Source: Aquilaria yunnanensis (Eukaryota; Streptophyta; Magnoliopsida; Malvales; Thymelaeaceae). Taken from it: 64,000 bases of DNA. Of this stretch, positions 1-9,422 are shown in pieces. Positions within the stretch are counted from its first letter, which is position 1; every line of letters starts with the position of its first letter. The stretch spans positions 38,348,501-38,412,500 of the forward strand of contig CM077593.1 of the NCBI GenBank assembly GCA_039654915.1, in the 5' to 3' direction. Made by a program: the position numbers and the translations under genes. The notes below the pieces were generated by a model. The model had not been told where the DNA came from and ran no database searches. It was given only the letters and a program-made list of their open reading frames with translations.

Positions 1-560
1 CCAACAAAGGTAAGGAGTTCTCTTGCTCTCATGGGATGTTTACTGTATTTCTAACCATCCATGGAGCTGGGGCTAAGTGTGGAAGAGAGTGATGTGCTTG
101 ATAAACCAAGCTTAGTGAGGCAAGTGCACTTACTAAAGGTTTTGCGGCCTAGTGTGAAGTGCACAGTGATGGCAGTGAATTTAAGAGTTTCTAGAGCCAA
201 AGTTAGTAGTAACTAGTGTTAAAGCTCTCCTATGGCCAATATTATGCTTTAGAAGGGCTACTATAGTGATCTACTTATATTGATTACATGTTTTATGGAC
301 TAACCAATGAATGTTGTTACTGCCGCATACTTGTGTTTGTTGTTTGTGTTTGATTGCTACATTTGGATGCTCTATATTGGATATTTTAATTGTGTTTTCT
401 TGTGTTTAAGTGTCTTTGGATGCAGGTGATTGCTAAGGGTTACATTACCTTACTATTAAAGTGTTCTCCTTATTAAGTTTCTCCATGAAACTTACCTCTC
501 CTCAAATCTGCCCATTTCAGGTCTAGCAGAGAGATTACATTCAAGTTGACCTGGAGGAAC
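1..560 (+). repeat. Chromovirus-type LTR fragment (3' part)
   Basis: This non-coding stretch matches, by eye, 39806-40340 inside another LTR copy in the window, in the same orientation. Shared landmarks include the run around TCTCATGGG near base 30, GTGCACTTA near 125, and a hairpin at 474-494 (arms TAAGTTTC and GAAACTTA) followed by a CATTTCAG tract. It starts beyond the window edge. The match fades near 560, where minus-strand gag sequence begins. I read it as part of a long chromovirus LTR. Family identity rests on the linkage of this LTR type to a chromodomain gene at 31545. Confidence 0.7.
474..522 (+). other. LTR hairpin plus acceptor-like tract
   Basis: A perfect 8-bp stem (474-481 with 487-494, loop TCCAT) is followed about 17 nt later by a pyrimidine-rich CCCATTTCAG/GT. 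The same arrangement occurs at 40277-40322, 19006-19035 and, on the minus strand, 4202-4165, with different stem sequences that still pair. Its role is unknown; it could sit near the RNA processing or polyadenylation region of the LTR. Confidence 0.5.
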
Positions 561-649
561 TAGAGGAATTGGCCTCTACTGTCCCTCCCTAGGTGCTGCC
601 CCTCTAGGTCCTGCCCCTATAGGCCTTACTGGACCTTGGTCTTCTACCT

Positions 650-1600
650 CTTTTTAGCCTGTAGGCAATCTTTGATCCAATGATCCGTGGATCCACATCT
701 TAGACATGCTTGGGTGTCAAAATAGCAAGGTTTCTTTCGATGAAGCTTCATGCATTTAAGGCACCTTAGGCCATGGAACTTCCTCTTAACCTTGCCCTCA
801 CCACCAAGATGAGAATTCTTAGCAATTCCCTTGCCATGTAATGGCTTCTTCTTCTTGCCCCCTGCCTAAGTACTTTCCCCTGGTCCACTGGGAAAGTACT
901 TTGTCTCATACTCTTGTTGCTCTACTAATAGAGCTTTCTGCACTGCTTCATAGTATGTAAGTGCGCCAAAAGGTCTAAGAGCCTTTCTAATGTCTGACTT
1001 TAGGCCTCTGACAAATCTTTTGGCCTTCAGCTCCTCTAGTTCGTGACACTGAGGAATATAGCTCACCAACTGAATGAATTTGTGCTCATACTCTAGGACA
1101 CTAAGGTTGTCGTACCTTAGAGCATCAAATTGAGCTTGCTTCATATCTTTGATGGCATCACTGATGTACTGTTCCTGGAACAGTTGTGTAAACTCTGGCT
1201 AGCCCATCTCAATATCTCTTCCTGGCCTTCTGCCCTTTTGGAAAGCATACCTATCTCTGGTGTTTCTCCACCACATCTCTGCACTGCCTACCAAGTTGTA
1301 AGTAGCCAGTGACACCTTCTTGGTGGAGTTGACTGGCATCCTCTCAAACATCTTTTCTATGAAGATTAACCACTCCTCATCTCTCTCTAGCCTAGCTCTT
1401 CCATCAAACTATGGAGGTCTTAAGCCTTGGAACCTCTCCAATAGTTTGACTTCATCCAGGCCTTCTAGATCCTCTTATCTATGTTTCCTGGATTTGTGAT
1501 AGCCCTCTGTATGGTGATGCTCTCTATGATCTCTCTGCCTTCTCCTAGATCTTCTCTCACATCCTTCCTCAATCTCATTCCTAGTTGAGGAATGGTCATA
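650..1600 (-). pseudogene. gag: Chromovirus gag remnant with CCHC zinc knuckle
   Basis: Read on the minus strand, one frame runs from about 1600 to 650 and is broken by at least three stops. It has an Arg/His-rich N-terminus, a retrotransposon gag core (motifs AEMWWRNT, FTQLFQEQY, YEHKFIQLV, FVRGL), and near 770-665 a zinc knuckle C-X2-C-X4-H-X4-C (CLRCGSTDHWIKDC). Gag coats the element RNA and forms virus-like particles in the cytoplasm. The frame is cut at 1601 by an LTR of opposite orientation, and at the other end it abuts the LTR fragment at 1-560. No pol follows, so this is an isolated and rearranged gag. The knuckle type fits chromoviruses. Confidence 0.8.
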
Positions 1601-1601
1601 G

Positions 1602-2100
1602 TGTTACCACCTCACAAAATGGGAGAATTACAAGTGTGTCATAATGGCTAAAAACCATTATATTGTGTAATTCTCACTACACTGATTGAAGTGTCGGGGG
1701 GTAAAAGGCATGATCAACACCTCCTTAAAAGTATTCCAAGTTGCTAACTTGGTCCCCAAGAAAAGCCTTAAGGATTGCTTGTTTTTCAAGCAACCTATGG
1801 ACTTTTTTGTAAGGTTTTGGAAATTCGAGTACTCAATTGCAAAACTCTCAAGAAAGAGACTTGGAGAGTTATGGGAAGGATATGAATGGTACAAAAGTCC
1901 TATTGGAGGACCAAATTGCTCATGGAAGACAAGTTTGGACAAAGGAAACACTAAAGGCAATAAGGACCTAAATGTCCTAGTGTAAACCTTAAGGTGTTCA
2001 AGCTTTTGACTTAAGTCTAAGGGTGGAATTGTGCGCTTATCCCACCATGGGGGGGCGGACCCAAGACTTGATAATTAGTCAAAAATGTTGGGCACATGTG
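1602..2100 (+). repeat. Chromovirus LTR 5' part inserted in gag
   Basis: It begins TGTTACCACCTC at 1602 and matches, by eye, 39015-39470 and, inverted, 31545-31090. The left flank is gag (CATAG at 1597-1601). It stops at 2100, where a copia-like LTR begins; in the inverted copy the sequence continues past the same ATGTG point. The remainder is not found on the far side of the copia-like LTR, so the right part is lost or rearranged. Protein-like frames at 1658-1985 are chance readings of LTR sequence. Confidence 0.75.
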
Positions 2101-3519
2101 TGTTGGGTTTTGGGAGCCAAACAGCGCAGCGAAATTTAACCGAAACCCTCCAGGATCCAAGTGAAACGGGGTAAACCATGTGTTCGAAAATTTCATACCT
2201 AATTTTCGGTTGAGATCTCTCACTCAATTGTAGAGTCGTATCACAAAACCTGAACAGTTGACGTGTTCAGGCTCTTTATGGTATCCACACGAGCCTTTCG
2301 GGATCACCACGCTTCCACCAGGTCCCGGCAGATGCGTTTCTCTTGCGCTCGTAGTGCTAGCTTGCGTCCTCCAAGGAATTGCGAGAGAAGAGTGCGGCTG
2401 TCCTTTTGGGAGGCTAGGGCAAGGAGACTTGCGAATTTCTCACTTAAAATTTGTATTTATAGTGAGACTCAACTTCCAGGCCTAATAGGTTTCAAAGCCC
2501 TAATCCAATTAGGATTTAATTTCGGGCTTAATAATGGCTCAACTCCTTGGCCCATTATTAATACGAAATTAAAGTGAAACCATAACCCAAATAATTAGCC
2601 CATGCACTCTAATGATCCAAATAGCTCTATGTGTGCGACCCAATAGGCTCTTGCCATGTTGGCAATGATCATAAATCACATTTATGATCATAAGCAATGA
2701 GCGGTGTCTAGCAACACATCATTGCTACCCAAGTGACAAGATTGTCGGTGAATCGACTAAACCTTTATGATCATCACCGATATATGCCATTATCCCTTTG
2801 TCCAAGATATCAAGACTAAGCATGAGACATGGAATGTGTCACTCTCGTATAGCCCAATCTTCGGTTTCCTGATTACCGAGTAGACCAACTTAAACTGACG
2901 ACATTGATATCATATATCAACTCATCGGAGCATGGCCATGCATTTTCTAAGTCTTACTCTATCAAGGGGCCCAAAGATATCACTCCCGTTACATAGGAGG
3001 GACAAATCCCATCTTGATCATACAAATCCATCCGCATGATATGTGACATACCCAATGACCTCCTTCAAGTTCACTCAGTTACGAGCAACAAAGGAAAGTA
3101 TCAAAGTATGTGACTCACATGTAGGGAACCTTGATGATCTTAGGTCGAAGGACTACATATACCATGATCACTATGAGAATCACTTATGACACTCATATAA
3201 CGATCCATGAAGTGTTCTCATGGTGGGTCAGTCCAGTACACAAGTTCTCCAACTTGTACCCATATGTAGACTACATATCTCATATTAGTCTCCACATATG
3301 CTAGTCATTATGTATTATTGCAACCCGCTCCACAATAATACTAGACTAGGGACGTTTAAAAATATCATTATTCTAGGGTTACAATTATGTTTATTACGTT
3401 ACTCATAAACAAAACAACAAACAAAATTGCTGTATTAATGCCTCAATAAAATATCATGACTCAATGTGGAAAAATACAATCATCTCATGATTGGCTTTTT
3501 TTTGGGCACAACACTAACA
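2101..3519 (-). repeat. Copia-like LTR, copy 1 (no matching flanks)
   Basis: This 1.42-kb block is nearly identical by eye to 34813-36229. On the minus strand it begins TGTTAG and ends CCAACA, a plausible LTR with a short terminal inverted repeat, and has a TATA-like TATAAATA (2461-2454). The minus-strand start (TGTTAGTGTTGTGCCC) and end look like plant Ty1/copia LTRs, which is recognition rather than proof, since no coding part is present. Left flank ATGTG (2096-2100) and right flank GGCCG (3520-3524) differ, so this copy is not a clean solo insertion. Confidence 0.65.
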
Positions 3520-5885
3520 GGCCGTCCTTAGCCCCTGCTTAGGAAGCCCTGTGAGAGCTGGTCTAATGGTGGATTGGAAATGGCTAGTTGTGTATGTGTG
3601 CGGATTAAATCCTGTGATACTAGTTGATTAACCTAGAATATGCAAGATGCATGCTCTTATGCTTTGACTTGGTTTACTAAAACCATAAAACATTAACTTG
3701 GCCAAGTAATTCCTACACAAAATTAAGTATAAGTAGCCAAAGCATACAAAATCAATATTTGTGTGAGTTTACTACACATAACAACTCGTGAGAACATTCA
3801 TACATAAAGTAGACTAATGCCCTAACCCAAGAGCAATCCTATAGTCGAGGACTCGTTATAACATAGACTATTGAGGCATCTAAAAGTACTGTATAAATAC
3901 AAGTCTCTACTGAGATCTCTTTGACTTGACTCCCACCTTGGATACACGTCCCAGTGGCGAGTCTCAAAAGCCCTTTGCCAAGTGCTACTAGGCTCTGTAG
4001 GCAAAGGAAGATACTAGTTAGTACTGTTACTTGACCAACAAGCCAACTAAATACACCACATAGACTAGAATCACAAGGATTGTCAAATGCCGTACCTGTA
4101 CGCACAAAAAAACACTACCGCGATAATCCTCAACGATTACCCAGTCTAGCAATGTCAGTCTCTGCATAACATAAGTAGGGAGTGAGAATTTGACAATTCT
4201 CAGTAAGGGGTCTTCAGTGTATCTGCAAGAAAATTACTAGGACTGGACATATGATGAACATATGTAAACTTGCTGCGAGCTCACATAGCATGAGGGTCTG
4301 ATATATGCACATATAACTAGGCCATAAAGACCTCTCCTCAAACTAGTCCTCCTCATGGTGCATCACTCTGTGCCTAGCGAGTTTTGATCACTAATCCACT
4401 CCTAGCAAGCCGAAGCTTACTGGATGCAATCATGTAGCCTTCCCATAGTCGTTATGCAGGGGAATTATGGTGGAACTTTGTAGACTAGGCCATAAGGCCT
4501 CTTTTGTTGTAGACTAGATGAACAAGGTTTCACCTTGCGACCTCCTGGCTATGGCACAGCTAGGCCGACAAGGATTCTAAACCTCTCACCTGAGCTAGTG
4601 GTACCTAGTTATGCTCATTTGCAACATAGTTTCCTTGCTTGTTGCACAAGCAAGCTTAAAACTCTACAAAACTCAAGGAAACTCTTATATTTTGTGGGAC
4701 TTTTGGAAGTCTCGGAGTACCTCTGGAATCCTTAGACCCCTAGGTACGCTAAGAACCCCCTTAGGTCTCACTTGGATCAAGCTAGCAAAATGTGAGAAAT
4801 TCACCATTTTTTTCTGTGGCGACCCGTCGCCACAGTTGGTAACGTTCTGTGAAATTTCACTGGATTGGCGACGCGTCGTTGGGGTCGACCTGTAATTGGC
4901 GACGCATCGCCAATCTGCAGAAATACAGAATTTGGCGCATTTTGCTGCTATGAACTTTAGACGATGCCTCCAAATTTCATACACACATAGAACATGTTGC
5001 GTGGAACATAACCAACTATCACAAGCTAAGCTATGATGTCTCGTAACATCAATCCAATCCTCCCAATTCCTCTAGTCCACCACAATTCAACCAAAACTTT
5101 TAACTAATGCCATAGCTAAAACCACTCAAATTCTTCAAGCAAACTCAAACTATTGGCATTAAATGAACTTGAAAACATATCTCCCTTACCTCAACTCCAA
5201 GTAACACGCAAGAATCAAGCTCCCTTTCAACCAACCAAGCTCACCAATGTTCTACACCAATTCCAATCCAAAAACAAAGCACTAATCACTAAAACTTCAC
5301 TATCTAACAAAAACCCAAGCTTCGAACTAACTAATAAACATGAATTCAATCAAGAACACATTTCTTACCTCGTTCAAAAAATAGGGGATGTGGAAAAATG
5401 CCTTTCCAAGCTTCAAAATCATGGTTTCAAGCTTGAAATTGGCTCCTTCAAGCTTATACACCTTGAATTGCACCTCTTGACACCAAGATCACTTGATTCC
5501 AAGCTTAATTTGAGAGAGAAATGAGTGAGGGAAGGATGAAAACGTGGTTATGGTAGCCTCCCCCTTCTCTTTCCCTTCGTAAACCCTTACTTTGCATCAA
5601 GGTCACCAAGGTTTCAAGTTTAATGCAATTAAGTCACTCATCTTTGTAACTTAGTGATTCTTGATTAAATTCTTGTCTATTCTTTAAGTTTGAGTTAAGG
5701 TTGAAAGTTAAGTTATAAAAATTCATTTTAAAACACTCGGGACTCATCCCCGCTATTCAAGATGCAAAATTACCATTTTTCCCCTGAACATCGTTTAGTG
5801 CTTTATTTTTCTCAGAACTTAGTGAACTTTGCTAAACTTCTCAATTCTTGCTATGTAAACTTTAATTAAGGTTCTAAAATTAATT
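3520..5885 (-). repeat. Chromovirus J LTR-like non-coding region
   Basis: About 2.4 kb without a convincing gene lies directly downstream, in minus orientation, of the integrase/chromodomain gene at 5910. In this position a minus-strand element has its 3' LTR. On the minus strand it contains a perfect 8-bp hairpin (TGAGAATT at 4202-4195 with AATTCTCA at 4190-4183) followed by a pyrimidine stretch ending GCAG, the layout seen in the other chromovirus LTRs here. It also holds a cluster of GGCGAC palindromes at 4814-4914. The exact LTR ends could not be placed. Short frames such as 5153-5524 have no recognisable domain. Confidence 0.55.
4814..4914. repeat. Cluster of three GGCGAC palindromes
   Basis: Three related units lie within 101 bp. 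Unit 1 (4814-4835) has perfect 10-bp arms CTGTGGCGAC and GTCGCCACAG around CC. Unit 2 (4864-4880) is ATTGGCGACGCGTCGTT, with a damaged right arm. Unit 3 (4895-4914) has perfect 8-bp arms ATTGGCGA and TCGCCAAT around CGCA. They are GC-rich and CpG-rich in an AT-rich setting. A structured RNA element or a protein-binding array is possible; nothing shows which. Confidence 0.75.
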
Positions 5886-5909
5886 TAGATCACCTTACCT
5901 TCCTCAATT

Positions 5910-7376
5910 TCACTTCCAACTTTCATCCCCCAAATTTCGCTGCAACTCCGGAAAAATACTAGGATACCTTTTCAGCATATCCTGCTCTGTCTCCCAGGTA
6001 GCCTCTTCGTCAGTATGGTTAGACCAAAGGATCTTAACCATCAGAATCCACTTAGTCCGCAATTTCTTGACTTGCCTATCAAGTATCTGAATGGGTTTCT
6101 CCTTATAGGTCAAGTCTTCTTGAATAGGTATCATTGAAGGATTAACTACCTGTCCTAGTTCCACTATGCATTTTCTGAGTAAACTAACGTGAAACAGGTT
6201 ATGCACTTGGGATAGGTTAGGTGGTAATGCTAACCGATAAGCAACTTTCCCAATCTTCTCAAATATTTCATAGGGTCCAATATACCTAGGAGCTAACTTG
6301 CCCCTTTGCCCAAAACGGCTAACTCCTTTCATGGACGACACTTTTAGAAGTACCTTGTCCCCAACTTCAAAACTCAAGTCTCTTCTTCTCACATTTGCAT
6401 ACTTGGTTTGCCTGTCATTGCCTGCTTTAGTTTGCTTCTGAATTAACTTGATCTTAGCTGTGGTATCAATGATAATCTCAGGACCAATAACTTCTTTGTC
6501 TGAAGGATCTGCCCAACAATGAGGTGTCATACATTGTCTTCCATACAGAGCCTCATAAGGTGCCATTCCAATAACAGTTTGATGACTGTTATTATAAGCA
6601 AACTCGATCAGTGGTAGATGCCGATCCCAATCACCTCTGAAATCAATAGCACACATCCGTAACATATCCTCCAAAGTCTGAATCACTCTATCAGATTGCC
6701 CATCGGTCTGAGGATGAAAAGTAGTACTAAGACTAACCTTGCTCCCCAATGCTTCTTGAAAAGCATTCCAAAATCGTGATGTGAATCGAGGATCTCTACC
6801 AGATATAATCTGATCCGGTATACCGTGGTGTCTCACAACCTCTTTCAGATACAACTGAGCTAACTTCTCCAATGTATAAGAAATCTTGATAAGTATGGAG
6901 TGTGCCAACTTTGTCAGTCTATCAACCACTACCCATATAGCATCATGCTGACTCGAGGTATTCGGTAACCCCACTAGGAAATCCATAGTAACGAATCCCT
7001 ATTTCCTCACTAGCAGAGGTAAACTCTGAAGCGTGCCTGCTGGTTTCTGATGTTTAGCTTTAACCATCTGACATGTCAAACACATTGCCACATATCCTCC
7101 TACATCCCTTTTCAATCCCGGCCACCAGAAATGTGTCTTCAGATCTTGATACATCTTACTAACACCAGGGTGGATATTCAAAATGCTACTATGTGTCTCC
7201 TGTAGGACTTGTTGCCTAAGTCCACCCACATTCGGTACATAGAGGCGATCTCCATAATGTAGTATTTCATCCTTGTATCTGAATTCCTTCCTCATAGTGC
7301 CAAGTTTCACTTCTCCTGAAATTTTCATCAACAATGGGTCTTTCATCCGAGCTTCTTTAACTCTAACTAACCAAGC
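5910..7376 (-). pseudogene. pol: Chromovirus J pol: integrase plus chromodomain, inactive
   Basis: From 7376 leftward: an H-H-C-C zinc-binding domain (HSSILNIHPG, then CLTC), one in-frame stop at 6999-7001 where family members usually have Trp, and the catalytic core from MDFLVGLP at 6986. Next come the GPY/F-type module (KLAPRYIGPYEI) and a C-terminal chromodomain (WSNHTDEEATWETE). Integrase joins the cDNA to the chromosome, and the chromodomain steers it to marked chromatin. The second catalytic Asp is Gly (SGRDPRF, normally SDRDPRF), and the catalytic Glu of QSER is Asp (QSDR). With the stop, this argues for a dead enzyme. RT and RNase H are missing: the gene is cut at 7377 by a Tat LTR and does not resume on the far side of element B. 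Confidence 0.9.
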
Positions 7377-7714
7377 TGATAGCCAAACGCTATCGCCTCT
7401 ATCTGGCCGAACTCCCTGCCACAATGATGGCCAGAAGAAGCTGGCGCTACCCGAGAAAAGGTGAGATCAGGCACCTCGGGAGATAGCCGAAGAGCTCCGA
7501 GCCCGGCACGCCAGGAAACCCCGAGGACACTACTCGCCCCCCAAGGTTGTGAACATATCACCTTCGGAAAAGCGGCACCAGACATAGCGAGCCGAACATG
7601 ATATCCCCGAAGGCGGAACTCCCTGAAACTGGGAACCCCCGAACTGAGGGCCTGTTTCCCGAAGAGGCTCTGTCCGAACTAGAGGACGACCTCACCCAGG
7701 GACGTCGGGAGTAC
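7377..7714 (+). repeat. Tat LTR fragment C (first 338 bp)
   Basis: It starts TGATAGCC, the LTR start of family A/B/D, and follows that LTR to GGGAGTAC, where the intact LTR would continue GGCAGGCGCATTT. It is clearly more diverged from the other LTRs than they are from each other, so it is older. It interrupts the chromovirus J pol gene (left flank CAAGC, 7372-7376). Element B sits immediately after it, at AGTAC. The rest of LTR C is not present to the right of B. Confidence 0.85.
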
Positions 7715-8580
7715 TGATGGCCTGGGGCCTCATCGTTGTGAGTCATGATGACTGTTGAAGAGACTTCTAGGAGGAAGAACGCCTGGAAGGTGGATCGCCC
7801 CAAGGAGAGTACCTGAAAAGCTGGAAAACAGGGTTAGGAGGCCCCCGGAGTGTTTTTCCGGGGGGGAGCCTCCGACGCCCAAGTCAGTGGTGGCCGGAAA
7901 AAGGAGAAAGTCACTAGCTCAAAGAGAAAGGCAGAAAAGTCTCGCCTGGTATTTTCTCAGAGTGTGGGAGCTGTATCTCCGGCCAACCAACCTCCTGTCA
8001 AGTATTTATTTCCTGTATATATAGGAATACCTAGCCCGTTCAGATCATGACACGTGTGCGGTCGGATGCTCCTGAACTTCTGGGCGTAGGGGACAGATAG
8101 TTGGTAACCAGATGGCCTCGAGCCTTGTGCTGAGACGGGCCATGATGTGATTCTGATGGCGTCTGCGCGTCAGGGCGACTTTTTACGTCTGTGGTGGGAC
8201 GTGTCAGAGGCTTCCTTAAATGCTTCCTTAAATGCGCCTGCCGTACTCCCGAGGTCCCTGGGCGAGGTCGTCCTCTAGTTCGGACAGAGCCTCTTCGGGA
8301 AGCATACCCTCAGTTCGGGGGTTCCCAGTTCCAGGGGGTTCCGCCTTCGGGGATATCATGTTCGAGCAGCAATGTCTGGTGCCACTTTTCCGAAGGCGCG
8401 CTATTCACAACCTTGGGGGGCGAATAGAGTCCTCAAGTTTTACTAGCGTGCCGAGGCTCGGAGCTCTCCGGCTATCTCCCGAGGTGCATGATTCCACCTG
8501 TTCCCGGGAAGCGCCAGTTCTTCTGGCCATTGTTGTGGCAGGGTGTTCGGCCAGATTGAGGCGATAGCCTTTGGCTATCA
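7715..8580 (-). repeat. Element B 3' LTR
   Basis: 866 bp, with outer end TGATGGCC and inner end GGCTATCA adjoining the polypurine tract. On the minus strand it contains the G-box block ACACGTGTCATGATCT (CACGTG at 8051-8056), a TATATATA-type promoter core just downstream, the GACTTGGGCGTCGG box and a GC-rich hairpin. Short frames within it, on either strand, recur in every LTR copy and are not genes. Confidence 0.93.
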
Positions 8581-8592
8581 CATGCCCCCCTC
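8581..8592 (-). other. Polypurine tract of element B
   Basis: Minus-strand GAGGGGGGCATG lies directly against the TGATAGCC start of the 3' LTR. Identical tracts precede the 3' LTRs of A (55641-55652) and G (57201-57212). It is the expected primer for plus-strand DNA synthesis. Confidence 0.85.
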
Positions 8593-8667
8593 TGGAAAGC
8601 CGAAGTGAAGACTTCGGTTTGCATCTCTTTCCGAGGTTGTCGTTGGGAGTCTTGTTGGGAAGCATAA

Positions 8668-8823
8668 CCTGTTCCGAGGTCGCACCTTTTGCCCGAGGGT
8701 CTGGGCTGTTCGGCCTTGGCCTATTCTTTGGTGTCTCCGAGGCAAAGCCTGTACCGAAGATACACCTCTTGCCCAAAAGTCATGGGCTGTTAAGCCATAG
8801 CCTGTCTCTTGGTGTCCTCGAGG
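8668..8823 (+). repeat. Two-unit direct repeat upstream of antisense gene
   Basis: Two degenerate units of about 76 bp, 8668-8742 and 8748-8823, each run from CCTGTWCCGA through TTGCCC, GGGCTGTT and TTGGTGTC to CGAGG. The same pair occurs in element A at about 55410-55565. They lie between the polypurine tract and the antisense-gene TATA box, so they may belong to that promoter region. The rest of 8593-9124 shows no gene. Confidence 0.7.
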
Positions 8824-9124
8824 TGGCCTGCTTTTTATTCCTGCAGGTCTGATGGCCAAGCGTGTCAGACTGAGCGGCACGTCTCCATTTTTCAGGGATG
8901 TCAAACGACGTGTCCCAATCAGGAGGTGTGTCCCGGTTTTCCAGGGACATTTGGGGAGGCATGTTCCCTATTTCTGCGCAGCGGTTGACACGCGGCTTCT
9001 TGCCATTGGAAGATAGACGCATCATTTACAGAGGGCACGCCTTTTCGGGTGCAGTGGGCAGTTACGGCGACGGTTCGCCTCCAATGGGTACTTATGATTT
9101 CTTTTCGGCTACCCACCTTTGGCC

Positions 9125-9132
9125 TATAAATA
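9125..9132 (+). promoter_or_regulatory. TATA box of the antisense gene in B
   Basis: TATAAATA in the context GGCCTATAAATAG lies 291 bp before the first ATG of the antisense gene and is followed by a pyrimidine-rich stretch. The same box in the same place occurs in A (55101-55108, minus) and as TATATAAA in the diverged element G (56744-56751, minus). Position and sequence are kept while surroundings differ, which supports a real promoter separate from the LTR. Confidence 0.65.
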
Positions 9133-9422
9133 GCCCATTCAATCATAAGTCCCACTTACTGTTTTTCTGCTCTCTCTCTGCTTTGCCCTCTGTTCTTGCG
9201 TTTTATCTTGCTTTCTGTGGCGGAGCTTCTTTAGTCAGAGCTTTTCCTACCAACTTTCACGACGGCGTCCTCAGGCAAATCTTTTGGTGGGTTTTGATTT
9301 CCAGAGTACTCTGATTCCTCTGTTTTTCTGAGTTTTTCTGGAAAACTGTTGTTTTTTTTTCCAAACTCGTCTTCTGAGTTTTTTCTGGAAACTATTTTCT
9401 TTTCCATCTCAAACTCTTTTTC

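Noticed and set aside
1658..1985. Overlapping 100-codon frames on both strands, recurring at 39095-39427
   Set aside because: They lie in a chromovirus LTR; the copies are the same repeat and neither frame is kept intact in 31090-31545.
5153..5524. 123-codon open frame
   Set aside because: AT-rich, Asn/Lys/Leu-rich composition with no domain, in an LTR-like region; likely chance.
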